DNA of 64,000 bases, taken from NCBI RefSeq assembly GCF_008015755.1, contig NZ_SSGF01000007.1, positions 231,410 to 295,409 on the forward strand, in the 5' to 3' direction. This document shows positions 55,567 through 64,000 of this stretch, piece after piece (position 1 is the first letter of the stretch; each line of letters starts with the position of its first letter). A program made the translations under genes and the position numbers. The notes below the pieces were generated by a model. That model did no database searches. It saw nothing but the letters and a program-made list of their open reading frames with translations, and was not told the origin of the DNA. Source of the DNA: Methylophilus sp. (GTDB taxonomy: Bacteria > Pseudomonadota > Gammaproteobacteria > Burkholderiales > Methylophilaceae).

Positions 55567-56409
55567 ATGAAGTTAAAAATAGCAATGCTTGCAACCTTGA
55601 TGACGCTAGGTGTTAACGCTGCAAATGCAGGTCAGTTCGTGACGCTGACCAGTGGCAACGGTACTAATTTGACCTTGGCTAATGGCGGTTTGATTAATGG
55701 CGCAAACAGCTTGAATGCAGATAAGTTTTATATCGAAAATCTGGCTTCAACTACTTATCTCACTGGGTACGAGTATGGTTCTGACAACGGTACTATCGCT
55801 AGTACTTTGAATTACAGAGCTTTCACAGGCGCGAATTCCACTTTTGGTACGCTGACATTGGTTGATTACAGAATCACTGAAAATGTAACGTTGTTACCAG
55901 GTATTCCTCAGGCAACCATTTTTGACTATGTGTATCGCGATAGTTTAGATGGAAAGTTGGTATTCGGTACCCGATACTTGAACCTAGTAGACAATGATCA
56001 GGAAGTGAACTATCTCTATCGCCAAGGCGCAGGTGGTAACGTTTCAACTTCTTGGACTTTTTTGAGTGATTATGATTTGCGTATGTATCAGGCAGGTCAA
56101 ACAAACGATATTACTTATAACGCATCCGTAAGCTATGTTGATGGCATCGTTCGTCAAAAGGCTGATATCAGTGTTTCTGAGGGTAATCCTTGGTCTGGAT
56201 TGTATCTGGTGAAGACAGATGCAGTGAATTATGGTCTTGGCGCCAATGCGATTGGATACTATCAAGCAGGTGAAGAGGGTCAGGCTGTCGTTGGTGGCTT
56301 CCTTACCGGCTTCATTGCTACTCCAGTGCCAGAAGCAGAATCCTATGCCTTGATGATGGCTGGACTTGGCGTAGTTGGTCTTGCTACTCGTCGTCGTAAA
56401 TCAAAATAA
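55567..56409 (+). CDS. PEP-CTERM sorting domain protein, copy 1
   Basis: This is a 280-residue exported protein. The signal peptide ends at about residue 21 (NAANAGQF). The mature body (22-250) is rich in Asn, Thr, Gly and Tyr and predicted beta-sandwich. It contains the block SEGNPWSGLYL, also seen in the next gene. The C-terminus is a PEP-CTERM tail: VPEAESYAL (254-262), a hydrophobic helix and RRRKSK. Such tails are cut by an exosortase, and the protein is then released to the surface or matrix. No exosortase gene is in the window. An AGGAG site precedes the ATG; the sigma-54-like promoter lies 140 bases upstream. Confidence 0.9.
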   Translation: MKLKIAMLATLMTLGVNAANAGQFVTLTSGNGTNLTLANGGLINGANSLNADKFYIENLASTTYLTGYEYGSDNGTIASTLNYRAFTGANSTFGTLTLVDYRITENVTLLPGIPQATIFDYVYRDSLDGKLVFGTRYLNLVDNDQEVNYLYRQGAGGNVSTSWTFLSDYDLRMYQAGQTNDITYNASVSYVDGIVRQKADISVSEGNPWSGLYLVKTDAVNYGLGANAIGYYQAGEEGQAVVGGFLTGFIATPVPEAESYALMMAGLGVVGLATRRRKSK

Positions 56410-56445
56410 TTGGCTTGGTTAAAACTATATGCCATGAAAAAAAGA

Positions 56446-56468
56446 GCGGGGAGCAAAAGCTACCCCGC
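56446..56468 (+). promoter_or_regulatory. Hairpin between the two PEP-CTERM genes
   Basis: GCGGGGAGC and GCT-A-CCCCGC form a strong stem with an AAAA loop and one bulge, without a T-tract. It may stabilise the upstream message or cause partial termination, setting the ratio of the two proteins. Confidence 0.65.
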
Positions 56469-56500
56469 CAATTAATCTTAATTTGTGAGGAAATATTACT

Positions 56501-57304
56501 ATGAAAGCAACTATGTTGAAACAATCTTTTGCTATTGCAGCGTTCACGCTGGCAGCAACCTCCAGCGCCCATGCCGGTGGCTTCGTTGATCTTTTGGATA
56601 CGGGTGCACGTACACCTGGCAGCACAAATAATACAGGCACTGATGCGTTCTATTTAGGGGCTAGTCTGCCATCAACCTGGACACTGCAAGCTACCCAAAC
56701 GTCTACTGTTTACTCACCGGTAAATAGTGTGGCCGTTGGTTCTTTTATTGATTCTGTATGGCTTGATAGCGCAACCAACTCCTACATTATTGGTAGCTAT
56801 TTCCAATTAGATAACAATACAAATGGTATTACGGAAATTAACTCTATCGTACGCAGTGGCTTCGCAGACTATGCAGGTACGTTGTCAGCGGCTTGGGTAT
56901 ACGCTTCAGATGTTTATGGTTCTGCACCTGCCGACGGCTATCGTTTGCGTGATCCTTCTCGTTCAGACTATATTGCTTCATACAATGCTGGTACGGCTGC
57001 TACAGGTGCATATTTTGATGCAGACAAAGTGGCTATTCGTACAGACGTAAGTATTGGCGAGGATAACCCTAATAGCGGTTTGTATTTGATTAGCTTTAGC
57101 GCCAGTAACTATACTTACGAGTGGGTAAGTAATGCTGTGCATATTGTACAAGGCGCCTCTACCAATGAAGGTGGACGTATTCGCCAAGATATGTGGTTGA
57201 GCGGTTTTGCTGTGACACAAGTACCAGAAGCTGAAACCTATGCTATGTTCATGGCCGGTCTGGGTTTGATGGGCGCTGTTGTGCGTCGTCGTAAATCTGC
57301 TTAA
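56501..57304 (+). CDS. PEP-CTERM sorting domain protein, copy 2
   Basis: This is a 267-residue paralogue of the preceding protein. The signal peptide ends SSAHAGGF (about residue 25). The body shares the layout and the SIGEDNPNSGLYL block with copy 1. The C-terminal tail is VPEAETYAM (241-249), a hydrophobic helix, then RRRKSA. I see no promoter of its own (no -24/-12 match in the 91-base gap), so it is probably read from the upstream promoter through the hairpin. A GAGG site precedes the ATG. A strong terminator follows. Confidence 0.9.
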   Translation: MKATMLKQSFAIAAFTLAATSSAHAGGFVDLLDTGARTPGSTNNTGTDAFYLGASLPSTWTLQATQTSTVYSPVNSVAVGSFIDSVWLDSATNSYIIGSYFQLDNNTNGITEINSIVRSGFADYAGTLSAAWVYASDVYGSAPADGYRLRDPSRSDYIASYNAGTAATGAYFDADKVAIRTDVSIGEDNPNSGLYLISFSASNYTYEWVSNAVHIVQGASTNEGGRIRQDMWLSGFAVTQVPEAETYAMFMAGLGLMGAVVRRRKSA

Positions 57305-57328
57305 TTAAGTTTAAGTGCTGTTGTAAAT

Positions 57329-57355
57329 AACAAACCCGCCATTGGCGGGTTTGTT
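57329..57355. terminator. Bidirectional terminator between PEP-CTERM copy 2 and tadA
   Basis: AACAAACCCGCC / GGCGGGTTTGTT (57329-57340 and 57344-57355) with loop ATT forms a perfect 12-base stem flanked by A/T-rich sequence. Confidence 0.9.
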
Positions 57356-57360
57356 GCTTG

Positions 57361-58285
<925 letters not shown>

Positions 58286-58320
58286 GCGGCGTCCTGTGTC
58301 TTGTTTTTCAGGATGATAAA

Positions 58321-59238
58321 TCATTTATCCAGCAATTGCTCCAGCGGTAATGCGCAACATTCTTTGAGCAGCCATTGCATAGCTTTGCCCATCTCGCTGG
58401 GGCGTTGTTGCCGCCAGGCAATAAAAGTCGGGCCGATAGGTTTGGGTTCTGAGACTTGCTTGAGGATGAGTTTGCCTTGAGCCTCCGCTGCTTGCGCCAT
58501 GAATTTCGGCAGGTAGCCGATGGCGATGCCTGCTATTTGGGCCTGTAACTTGGTTTGCATGTCTGGCACGGTTAACACATCCTGCCCCGAGAGTATGCCG
58601 GATGTGCGAGGCGGTAGGTTGCGGGAGCTGTCTGCGGCCGCCACGACACGGTACTGCACGATATCGCTCGCGCTAAGGGGTTCGGGTAATTGCGCCAGCG
58701 GATGATGCGGCGCGACGGAAAACACAAACTCTAGTTGACCAAGTAGATGCGTGGCAAAGCCGCCACCTGGCGGCGGATCGCCAGGCGCCCCAATCGAAAT
58801 GTCTGCGCGACCCGATTGCAGGGCATCCCAGCTGCCACCATAGACTTCCCGCACCAGCTTGATCCGCGTGCCAAAGCCTTGCTGATAAAACGACTCGAGG
58901 ATGTTTAGTACTGGTGTAAAGTCGAACAAATCGCTGATCGCGATGGCAATATCGGTTTCAATACCAGTGGCAATGCGTTGTACGCGGCGCTCAAGCGCAT
59001 GCGCAGCATCGAGCAAATAGCGGCCTTCTTTGAGTAACTCTAGGCCCGCTTGCGTGAGGGTGGCGCGGTGGCCACTGCGGTCAAATAACTCCAGTCCCAA
59101 GTCCTCTTCAAGGCGGCGAATGGTGCAGGTGAGCGCAGAGGGCACGCGGTAAAGCGATTCTGCGGCGGCGGCGAAGCTGCCCTTACGGTCTATCGCATCT
59201 ATGACTTCCAAGGCTTCGAGACTGAGTTTAATGGTCAT
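58321..59238 (-). CDS. LysR-family transcriptional regulator
   Basis: This is a 305-residue regulator. An N-terminal winged helix (about 1-60, with FAAAAESLYRVPSALTCTIR as recognition region) is followed by a two-lobed effector domain. It is divergent from the pirin gene with a 103-base shared promoter region containing the inverted repeat 59289-59325. LysR regulators next to pirin and old yellow enzyme genes usually respond to quinones or other electrophiles. The effector here is inferred. Confidence 0.92.
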   Translation of the reverse strand: MTIKLSLEALEVIDAIDRKGSFAAAAESLYRVPSALTCTIRRLEEDLGLELFDRSGHRATLTQAGLELLKEGRYLLDAAHALERRVQRIATGIETDIAIAISDLFDFTPVLNILESFYQQGFGTRIKLVREVYGGSWDALQSGRADISIGAPGDPPPGGGFATHLLGQLEFVFSVAPHHPLAQLPEPLSASDIVQYRVVAAADSSRNLPPRTSGILSGQDVLTVPDMQTKLQAQIAGIAIGYLPKFMAQAAEAQGKLILKQVSEPKPIGPTFIAWRQQRPSEMGKAMQWLLKECCALPLEQLLDK

Positions 59239-59288
59239 GCGTTTTCATCAAAAAAACTGAACAAGTGGTGCAAAATGTTTTGCTATCA

Positions 59289-59325
59289 AAAGATTAAGTG
59301 TTTTTTTATCATACAGTTAATCTTT
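59289..59325. promoter_or_regulatory. Candidate LysR operator between regulator and pirin gene
   Basis: AAAGATTAA (59289-59297) and TTAATCTTT (59317-59325) are exact reverse complements 19 bases apart in the divergent promoter. The right arm lies just before the pirin ribosome site (GGAG). Confidence 0.6.
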
Positions 59326-59341
59326 CAAATGGAGTGAATAA

Positions 59342-60052
59342 ATGTTACATGTTCGCCCTTCAAATACACGTGGCTATGCCGATCATGGCTGGCTGCAGAG
59401 CTTTCACAGTTTTTCATTTGCGGGTTATTACGATCCGCAATATATGGGCTATTCGGTGCTGCGCGTGATCAATGATGATCAGGTCGCGCCAGGCAAGGGC
59501 TTTGGCATGCATGGCCATCAGGATATGGAAATCATTACTTATATGCTGGCAGGCGAGTTACGCCATACCGATAGCATGGGCCACAGTGAAGTGATCCGCG
59601 CCGGGGATGTGCAACGCATGACGGCGGGCACCGGTGTGCGCCATAGTGAGATGAATGCCTCTGGCGAAACCACCGCCCATTTATTGCAAATCTGGATTAC
59701 ACCCGACACCTTGGGATTGCCGCCTGGGTATGAGGACAAAACGATTCCTCTGGAGGACAAGCAAAATCGCTGGTCATTGATTGCTTCGCCTGGTGCGCAG
59801 GCAGGGTCATTAAAAGTACATCAGGATGTGTCACTGTATGCCACGGTACTGACTGCTGATCAGGCGCTGCCTGTGCATGTGATGGCTGGTCGCTCGGCTT
59901 ATCTGCATATTGCTCGCGGCGAGGTGGAGATTGATGGTCAGCGCCTGCAGGCCGGGGATGCGCTGATGGTGGATGTGTCACAGGAGTTAAGTATGCGTGC
60001 AGCACGTGAGAGCGAAGTGTTGTGGTTTGATTTGCCGCAAAATGCGGAATAA
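59342..60052 (+). CDS. Pirin family protein (YhaK-like)
   Basis: This is a 236-residue bicupin. The metal site of the N-terminal cupin is seen in GFGMHGHQDMEIITYMLAG, with His, His and Glu ligands, plus a later RHSEMNASG with another histidine. E. coli YhaK and human pirin react with or sense oxidants, and some members act as quercetin dioxygenases. A GGAG site precedes the ATG. It is the first gene of the probable electrophile-response unit. Confidence 0.93.
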   Translation: MLHVRPSNTRGYADHGWLQSFHSFSFAGYYDPQYMGYSVLRVINDDQVAPGKGFGMHGHQDMEIITYMLAGELRHTDSMGHSEVIRAGDVQRMTAGTGVRHSEMNASGETTAHLLQIWITPDTLGLPPGYEDKTIPLEDKQNRWSLIASPGAQAGSLKVHQDVSLYATVLTADQALPVHVMAGRSAYLHIARGEVEIDGQRLQAGDALMVDVSQELSMRAARESEVLWFDLPQNAE

Positions 60053-60081
60053 TTTTTGAATAGATGATAAGGAGCTAGAAA

Positions 60082-60654
60082 ATGACTCAAGTGGCGATTG
60101 TTTATCATAGTGGTTATGGCCATACGGCCGAGCAGGCTAAAGCGGTGGCGCGTGGCGCACAAAAAGTAGCGAGCGTGACAGTACATTTGCTAACTGTAGA
60201 TGAGGCGCAGCAGCAATGGGATGTGCTCAAGGCCAGTGACGCGATTATATTTGGTAGCCCAACCTATATGGGTTCGGCATCTGCCCAGTTTAAAGCGTTT
60301 ATGGATGCCAGCTCCAAAGCCTGGTTTACCCGTGACTGGCAAGACAAGATTGCCGCTGGCTTTACTACCTCGGCCAGCCAGAGCGGCGATAAATTGAGTA
60401 CCTTATCGCAATTGTCAGTCTTCGCAGCGCAGCATGGCATGATCTGGGTCAGCTTGGGCTTGATGCCAGGGAACAATCATAGCAATGGGTCGGTCAACGA
60501 TTTAAACCGTTTAGGGAGTTTTTTGGGCGCCATGGCACAAGCTAACTCGGACCAAGGCGCTGACCTGGCACCGATTCAGAGCGATTTGTTGACCGCTGAG
60601 CACTTGGGTGAGCGCGTCGCGACCGTCACCAAACGATTTTCTACATCCGCATAA
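60082..60654 (+). CDS. Flavodoxin/WrbA-like NAD(P)H-quinone oxidoreductase family protein
   Basis: This is a 190-residue flavodoxin-fold protein. The FMN phosphate loop is VYHSGYGHTAEQA (about residues 8-20), and the second flavin loop is FGSPTYMGSASAQFKAF. It probably reduces quinones by two electrons, in keeping with the neighbouring pirin and old yellow enzyme. An AAGGAG site precedes the ATG, 29 bases after pirin. It is slightly shorter than WrbA (198) and does not show its full C-terminal signature. Confidence 0.88.
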   Translation: MTQVAIVYHSGYGHTAEQAKAVARGAQKVASVTVHLLTVDEAQQQWDVLKASDAIIFGSPTYMGSASAQFKAFMDASSKAWFTRDWQDKIAAGFTTSASQSGDKLSTLSQLSVFAAQHGMIWVSLGLMPGNNHSNGSVNDLNRLGSFLGAMAQANSDQGADLAPIQSDLLTAEHLGERVATVTKRFSTSA

Positions 60655-60681
60655 CGTATTACAAACACAAAGGAATAACAC

Positions 60682-61254
60682 GTGAAAAAAATGATTTTAA
60701 CGCTGGGCTTGCTGGCGGCAACCCAGGCTTGGGCGGCAACGGATACCTACAATATTGATGCGACACATAGCTTTGCTAACTTTAGCATTCGCCATGTGGT
60801 GTCAAAAACCACCGGCACGTTTAATGATGTGACCGGGGTAGTGACATTGGACCCCACCAATTTAAATACAGCGACGGTGCGCGCGGCGATTAATGTTAGC
60901 AGTGTCAATACAGGTTTTGGTAAGCGTGATGAGCATATCAAAGCGGATAAATATCTGGATGTGGGCAAGTACACACAGATTTTGTTTGAAAGCACCAAAT
61001 TCAGCGCCAGCAACCAGACACAAGCGGTGATGCAAGGCAAGCTGACCATGCATGGCGTGACCAAATTGGTGGATATCCCAGTGAAAGTATTAGGTTATGG
61101 CGCCGATCCATGGGGCGGCCAGCGTGCGGGTTTTGAAGGTCATTTGACCCTCAAGGCATCGGATTACGGCTTTGGCTGGGCTGCTGGTGCGAATTCGCCC
61201 GTCGGTGATGAGATTGAAATCACGTTGTTGATTGAAGGCGTAAAGGCCAAGTAA
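60682..61254 (+). CDS. YceI family periplasmic lipocalin-like protein
   Basis: This is a 190-residue exported protein. The signal peptide ends TQAWAATD (about residue 19). The YceI beta-barrel, which binds polyisoprenoids including ubiquinone precursors, is marked by YNIDATHSFANFSIRHV, then RDEHIKADKYLDVGKY and the GKLTMHGVTK segment. It has an AAAGGAA site. Probable co-transcription with pirin and flavodoxin genes suggests a quinone link. Confidence 0.95.
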   Translation: MKKMILTLGLLAATQAWAATDTYNIDATHSFANFSIRHVVSKTTGTFNDVTGVVTLDPTNLNTATVRAAINVSSVNTGFGKRDEHIKADKYLDVGKYTQILFESTKFSASNQTQAVMQGKLTMHGVTKLVDIPVKVLGYGADPWGGQRAGFEGHLTLKASDYGFGWAAGANSPVGDEIEITLLIEGVKAK

Positions 61255-61310
61255 GTCTGCGCGCGTAGGCGGATGGCCTGCGCGACCCTCATTTTTACAG
61301 GAGCAAGTAA

Positions 61311-62390
61311 ATGGCATTAGATTTGTTTTCCCCGGCTAAACTCGGCAGTATTGCCTTACAAAATCGCGTGGTGATGGCACCGTTGACGCGTAATCGCGCA
61401 GGCGAGGGCGGTGTACCGCAGGCAATGAACGTTACCTATTATGAGCAGCGTGCCACCGCTGGCTTGATTATTACTGAGGCCACGCCGATCTCGCCGATGG
61501 CACATGGCTATCCGGCCTTGCCTGGCATATACACTGATGCGCAAGTGGCCGGTTGGAAAAAAGTCACCGATGCAGTACACGCCAAAGGCGGCAAAATCGT
61601 TATCCAGTTGTGGCATGTAGGCCGTATTTCTCATCCTAGCTTGTTGCCTAACCAAGCGACGCCAGTGGCACCTTCTGCGCTTAAACCAGCTGGTAAGGCA
61701 TTTACTTACCAGGGCTTGCAAGATTATGTGACACCACGTGCGCTGGATGCGGCAGAGCTGCCTGCGATTGTGCAAGACTATGTGCATGCCACACGTTGCG
61801 CGATCGCTGCGGGTTTCGATGGTGTTGAAGTGCATGCGGCCAATGGTTATCTGCTAGACCAGTTTTTGCGTGATGGCACCAATCAGCGCCAAGACCAATA
61901 TGGTGGCTCGCTTGAAAATCGTACACGCTTTTTGCTCGAAGTCGTCCAAGCTGTGGTCAACACCATAGGGGCCGACAAAGTTGGCGTGCGTTTATCGCCA
62001 GTGAACCCATTTAATGACATGCAAGACAGCCAGCCGCAGCAAACATTTAATTATGTGGCGCAGGCGTTAAATGCCTTTAATCTAGCTTATCTGCATGCTG
62101 TTGAAGGTGGCATTCATGGTGGTGGCGAGTCTGAGCCGTTTGATTTTGCGGCGTTCCGTCAATTGTTTAATCGTGGGTATATCGCAAACCTGAGTTATGA
62201 CAAGGCGCGTGGCGATGCAGCAATTGCCAGTGGCCATGCTGATGCGGTGGCCTATGGTGTGCCGTTTATTGCCAACCCTGACCTGGTGGCACGCTTTGCC
62301 AGCAATGCGCCACTCAATGCAGCAGACTCGTCAACCTTCTACGGCGGCACTGAGCATGGCTACACGGATTATCCATTTTTAAGCGCTTAA
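61311..62390 (+). CDS. Old yellow enzyme family ene-reductase (NemA-like)
   Basis: This is a 359-residue FMN-dependent TIM barrel that reduces alkenes, nitroesters and quinones. Marks are LQNRVVMAPLTRNRA, the QLWHVGRISHPS loop, GFDGVEVHAANGYLLDQFLRD, and the NPDLVARF segment near the C-terminus. The classical His-x2-Asn substrate pair lies in VEVHAANGY. Length is typical of NemA (365). It follows YceI by 56 bases and completes the LysR-controlled series. Confidence 0.95.
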   Translation: MALDLFSPAKLGSIALQNRVVMAPLTRNRAGEGGVPQAMNVTYYEQRATAGLIITEATPISPMAHGYPALPGIYTDAQVAGWKKVTDAVHAKGGKIVIQLWHVGRISHPSLLPNQATPVAPSALKPAGKAFTYQGLQDYVTPRALDAAELPAIVQDYVHATRCAIAAGFDGVEVHAANGYLLDQFLRDGTNQRQDQYGGSLENRTRFLLEVVQAVVNTIGADKVGVRLSPVNPFNDMQDSQPQQTFNYVAQALNAFNLAYLHAVEGGIHGGGESEPFDFAAFRQLFNRGYIANLSYDKARGDAAIASGHADAVAYGVPFIANPDLVARFASNAPLNAADSSTFYGGTEHGYTDYPFLSA

Positions 62391-62459
62391 CGCTTCCTTA
62401 GTTAAACAAGGCGATGTCGTGCGAAGGCAGTTGATTCGTTGCGTCATCCCTTGTTGTGC

Positions 62460-62504
62460 TTGCTGCTCTTGGTGTGCGGGCGTAAAATTCGCGCAACGCG
62501 AATT
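62460..62504 (+). promoter_or_regulatory. tpiA promoter with palindrome over the start site
   Basis: TTGCTG (62460-62465), a 17-base spacer and TAAAAT (62483-62488) form a good sigma-70 promoter. The palindrome AATTCGCG / CGCGAATT (62486-62493 and 62497-62504) covers the -10 end and the predicted start near 62495, a typical operator placement. Confidence 0.6.
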
Positions 62505-62545
62505 CAATCGAGCTATCGCTCTGCACATTGTGAGTTAATTTCTGC

Positions 62546-63340
62546 ATGTCCCGCCCTGATATTACCCCTTTATCCCCACGAAAAATGGTCGTTGCCAACT
62601 GGAAAATGCATGGCAATCTGGCTCGCAACCAGGCATTGGTGCATAAATACCTGCAAGGTTTGCAACCTTTAGCACATGCAGACGTCGTAGTCTGTGTGCC
62701 GTATCCTTATTTAGCACAAGCGCAATCTTTACTCGCAGGCACCAACGTAGCCTGGGGGGCGCAAAACATTGCTAAGGTGGAGCAGGGCGCTTACACCGGA
62801 GAAGTGAGCGCCGATATGTTGCGGGACTTTGGTGCGAATTATGTGATTATCGGCCACTCTGAGCGCAGCACGGCTTATTGTGAGTCGGATGAAAACATCG
62901 CGGAAAAATTTATGATGGCCAAGCGTCATGGCTTGATTCCGATTTTGTGCGTAGGGGAGACTTTGCTCGAGCGCGAAGCCGGCGTGATGGAGCGTGTGGT
63001 CGGCAAGCAGCTGGAAACCATTATCCGGTTGTTTGGCGGTGCAGCATTTACGCAGACGATCGTTTCTTATGAGCCCATTTGGGCGATTGGCACCGGTTTG
63101 GCTGCCTCGGCTGAGCAAGCCGTGGCCATGCACAAATTTATACGTGAGACCGTCGCGGCGGCAGATCAAAGCGCGGCAGATAGCTTAAAAATCCTCTATG
63201 GGGGCAGCGTAAATCCGCAAAATGCGGTACAATTATTAAATCAGAAGGAAATAGATGGCGCGCTGGTCGGTCGTTGCTCGCTAGATGCAGAGCAATTTAT
63301 AAAAATATGTCAGGCCGTTCCTGAAAATAGTGTCATCTAG
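62546..63340 (+). CDS. tpiA: Triosephosphate isomerase
   Basis: This is a TIM-barrel enzyme of about 251-264 residues. Catalytic residues are the lysine in VANWKMHG, histidine in IGHSERS and glutamate in [11 protein letters not shown]; the phosphate loop is [12 protein letters not shown] 62546 adds 13 residues (SRPDITPL) before the usual start, and ATG 62585 would give [10 protein letters not shown]. Neither has a strong ribosome site. It is followed by secG after 53 bases, an order conserved in proteobacteria. Confidence 0.96.
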   Translation: MSRPDITPLSPRKMVVANWKMHGNLARNQALVHKYLQGLQPLAHADVVVCVPYPYLAQAQSLLAGTNVAWGAQNIAKVEQGAYTGEVSADMLRDFGANYVIIGHSERSTAYCESDENIAEKFMMAKRHGLIPILCVGETLLEREAGVMERVVGKQLETIIRLFGGAAFTQTIVSYEPIWAIGTGLAASAEQAVAMHKFIRETVAAADQSAADSLKILYGGSVNPQNAVQLLNQKEIDGALVGRCSLDAEQFIKICQAVPENSVI

Positions 63341-63393
63341 ATAGCGAAAATGCCAAAAGCTTAATCGTTATTCAATCAATGGATTAAAGAAAT

Positions 63394-63738
63394 ATGGAAA
63401 ATGTCATTCTAGTCATTCATGTGTTGGCAGCCGCTGCCGTGATTGGCTTGGTCTTATTACAGCATGGCAAGGGCGCCGATATGGGTGCCGCCTTTGGAAG
63501 TGGTGCCTCCGGCAGTTTGTTCGGGGTTTCCGGCTCTTCTAACTTGCTCAGCAAGCTGACATCGATTTTTATTACAGTGTTTTTTGCAACGAGCTTGACG
63601 CTGGCATTTATGTCCAGTCATAAAGCGAGTTCTGGCAGCGTGGTTAAGTCTGCGTTGACACAACAGGCTCCGGCCAAAGGCGAAGCAGTTGAAGCTGCTA
63701 AGCCGGTTGAAAATACACCCAAAGATATTCCTAATTAA
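63394..63738 (+). CDS. secG: Protein translocase subunit SecG
   Basis: This is a 114-residue membrane protein with two helices (about 2-20 and 52-72). The conserved LVLLQHGKGADMGAAFGSGA segment is SecG's cytoplasmic loop. It assists the SecYE channel and SecA. The tail is Ala/Pro/Lys-rich. It directly precedes tRNA-Leu, six bases after the stop, so the tRNA may be processed from the same transcript. Confidence 0.97.
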   Translation: MENVILVIHVLAAAAVIGLVLLQHGKGADMGAAFGSGASGSLFGVSGSSNLLSKLTSIFITVFFATSLTLAFMSSHKASSGSVVKSALTQQAPAKGEAVEAAKPVENTPKDIPN

Positions 63739-63744
63739 TACTTA

Positions 63745-63829
63745 GCCGTCGTGGTGGAATTGGTAGACACGCTATCTTGAGGGGGTAGTGACGAAAGTTG
63801 TGCGAGTTCGAGTCTCGCCGACGGCACCA
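63745..63829 (+). tRNA. tRNA-Leu(GAG)
   Basis: This is an 85-base class II tRNA. GCCGTCG pairs with CGACGGC, the anticodon stem CTATC/GGTAG encloses loop TTGAGGG with anticodon GAG, a variable arm is present, the T-arm has GTTCGAGTC, and CCA is encoded. Confidence 0.97.
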
Positions 63830-63948
63830 GTCCCATGTTGTGTTGGCGACGTGGCTGGTTGGGAATTGGTTGTTTGGGAGTATTTCAATGAGTTGTTGGG
63901 TATGTTGCATTGAAATCACTTGTTAACATGATCGATTAAGGCAAATCA

Positions 63949-64000
63949 GTGTTAGAAAACTATTTCCCAATTCTGATGTTTATCCTGGTCGGCCTAGGCG
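63949..64000 (+). CDS. nuoA: NADH-quinone oxidoreductase subunit A (3' cut by window)
   Basis: GTG at 63949, preceded by AAGG, opens LENYFPILMFILVGLG, which matches the NuoA N-terminus and first helix. Only 17 codons are inside the window. The secG/tRNA-Leu/nuoA order is common in betaproteobacteria and supports the call. It would begin the complex I operon. Confidence 0.85.
   Translation, partial: MLENYFPILMFILVGLG

Noticed and set aside
62398..62628. Minus-strand frame between the old yellow enzyme gene and tpiA
   Set aside because: Overlaps the tpiA promoter and coding start, with no ribosome site or protein-like composition.

Overview
The window reads as a stretch of chromosome from a methylotrophic betaproteobacterium, most likely family Methylophilaceae (Methylophilus, Methylotenera or Methylovorus type). 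I infer this from protein style, the gene order thrS-infC-rpmI-rplT-pheS-pheT-ihfA-merR and tpiA-secG-tRNA-Leu-nuoA, the three c-di-GMP proteins, and two secreted proteins with PEP-CTERM tails. No database search was possible, so the taxon is an inference. Gene density is high. Three tRNAs are present (Val-GAC, Pro-GGG, Leu-GAG). I saw no rRNA, CRISPR array, transposase, integrase or phage gene.

Layout. 1-3.3 kb: a NUDIX hydrolase cut by the window edge, an SDR-like protein, an MltB-type lytic transglycosylase and a 2OG-Fe(II) oxygenase. 3.4-11.4 kb: a translation block (tRNA-Val, thrS, infC with a non-AUG start, L35, L20, pheST) followed by ihfA, a MerR regulator and tRNA-Pro. 11.4-18.1 kb: a GGDEF-EAL protein, an RpfE-like protein, recJ and rluB. 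18.2-28.1 kb, nearly all minus strand: prmB, dapE, an ArsC-like protein, a second GGDEF-EAL protein, dapD, an M48 lipoprotein protease, kup and xseA. 28.3-33.1 kb: a soluble-type lytic transglycosylase, dsbB, a cytosolic 5'-nucleotidase, an exported protein and a GGDEF protein. 33.3-37.7 kb: cysM overlapping a ydbH-ynbE-ydbL-type set, which links the inner and outer membranes for phospholipid transport. 37.7-46.7 kb: a Ser/Asp-rich repetitive protein, a twin palindrome, a PolB-like exonuclease, rlmD, a peptide-type ABC importer lacking an ATPase gene but coupled to an L,D-transpeptidase, and a queuosine-precursor transporter. 46.8-52.4 kb: flotillin, a methyltransferase, nagZ, lpxO and a Bax-inhibitor-1 family protein.

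52.4-57.3 kb is the clear accessory segment. It looks AT-richer than its surroundings, though I did not count bases. It holds a large TonB-dependent receptor and two tandem paralogous PEP-CTERM proteins. The receptor gene and the first PEP-CTERM gene each have a sigma-54-like -24/-12 element immediately upstream, and an intergenic hairpin separates the two PEP-CTERM genes. I regard this receptor plus anchored-protein set as the best candidate for an undescribed system. 57.4-62.4 kb: tadA, a PsiE-like protein, then a LysR regulator divergent from a pirin / WrbA-like / YceI / old-yellow-enzyme series that looks like a quinone or electrophile response. 62.5-64 kb: tpiA with its own promoter, secG, tRNA-Leu and the first codons of nuoA.

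Cell-envelope work recurs throughout: four peptidoglycan enzymes (MltB type, SLT type, L,D-transpeptidase, NagZ), YdbH-type lipid transport, lipid A hydroxylation, DsbB, flotillin and an M48 protease. Two copies of a long inverted repeat of one family (16.8 and 39.5 kb) lie in intergenic positions.
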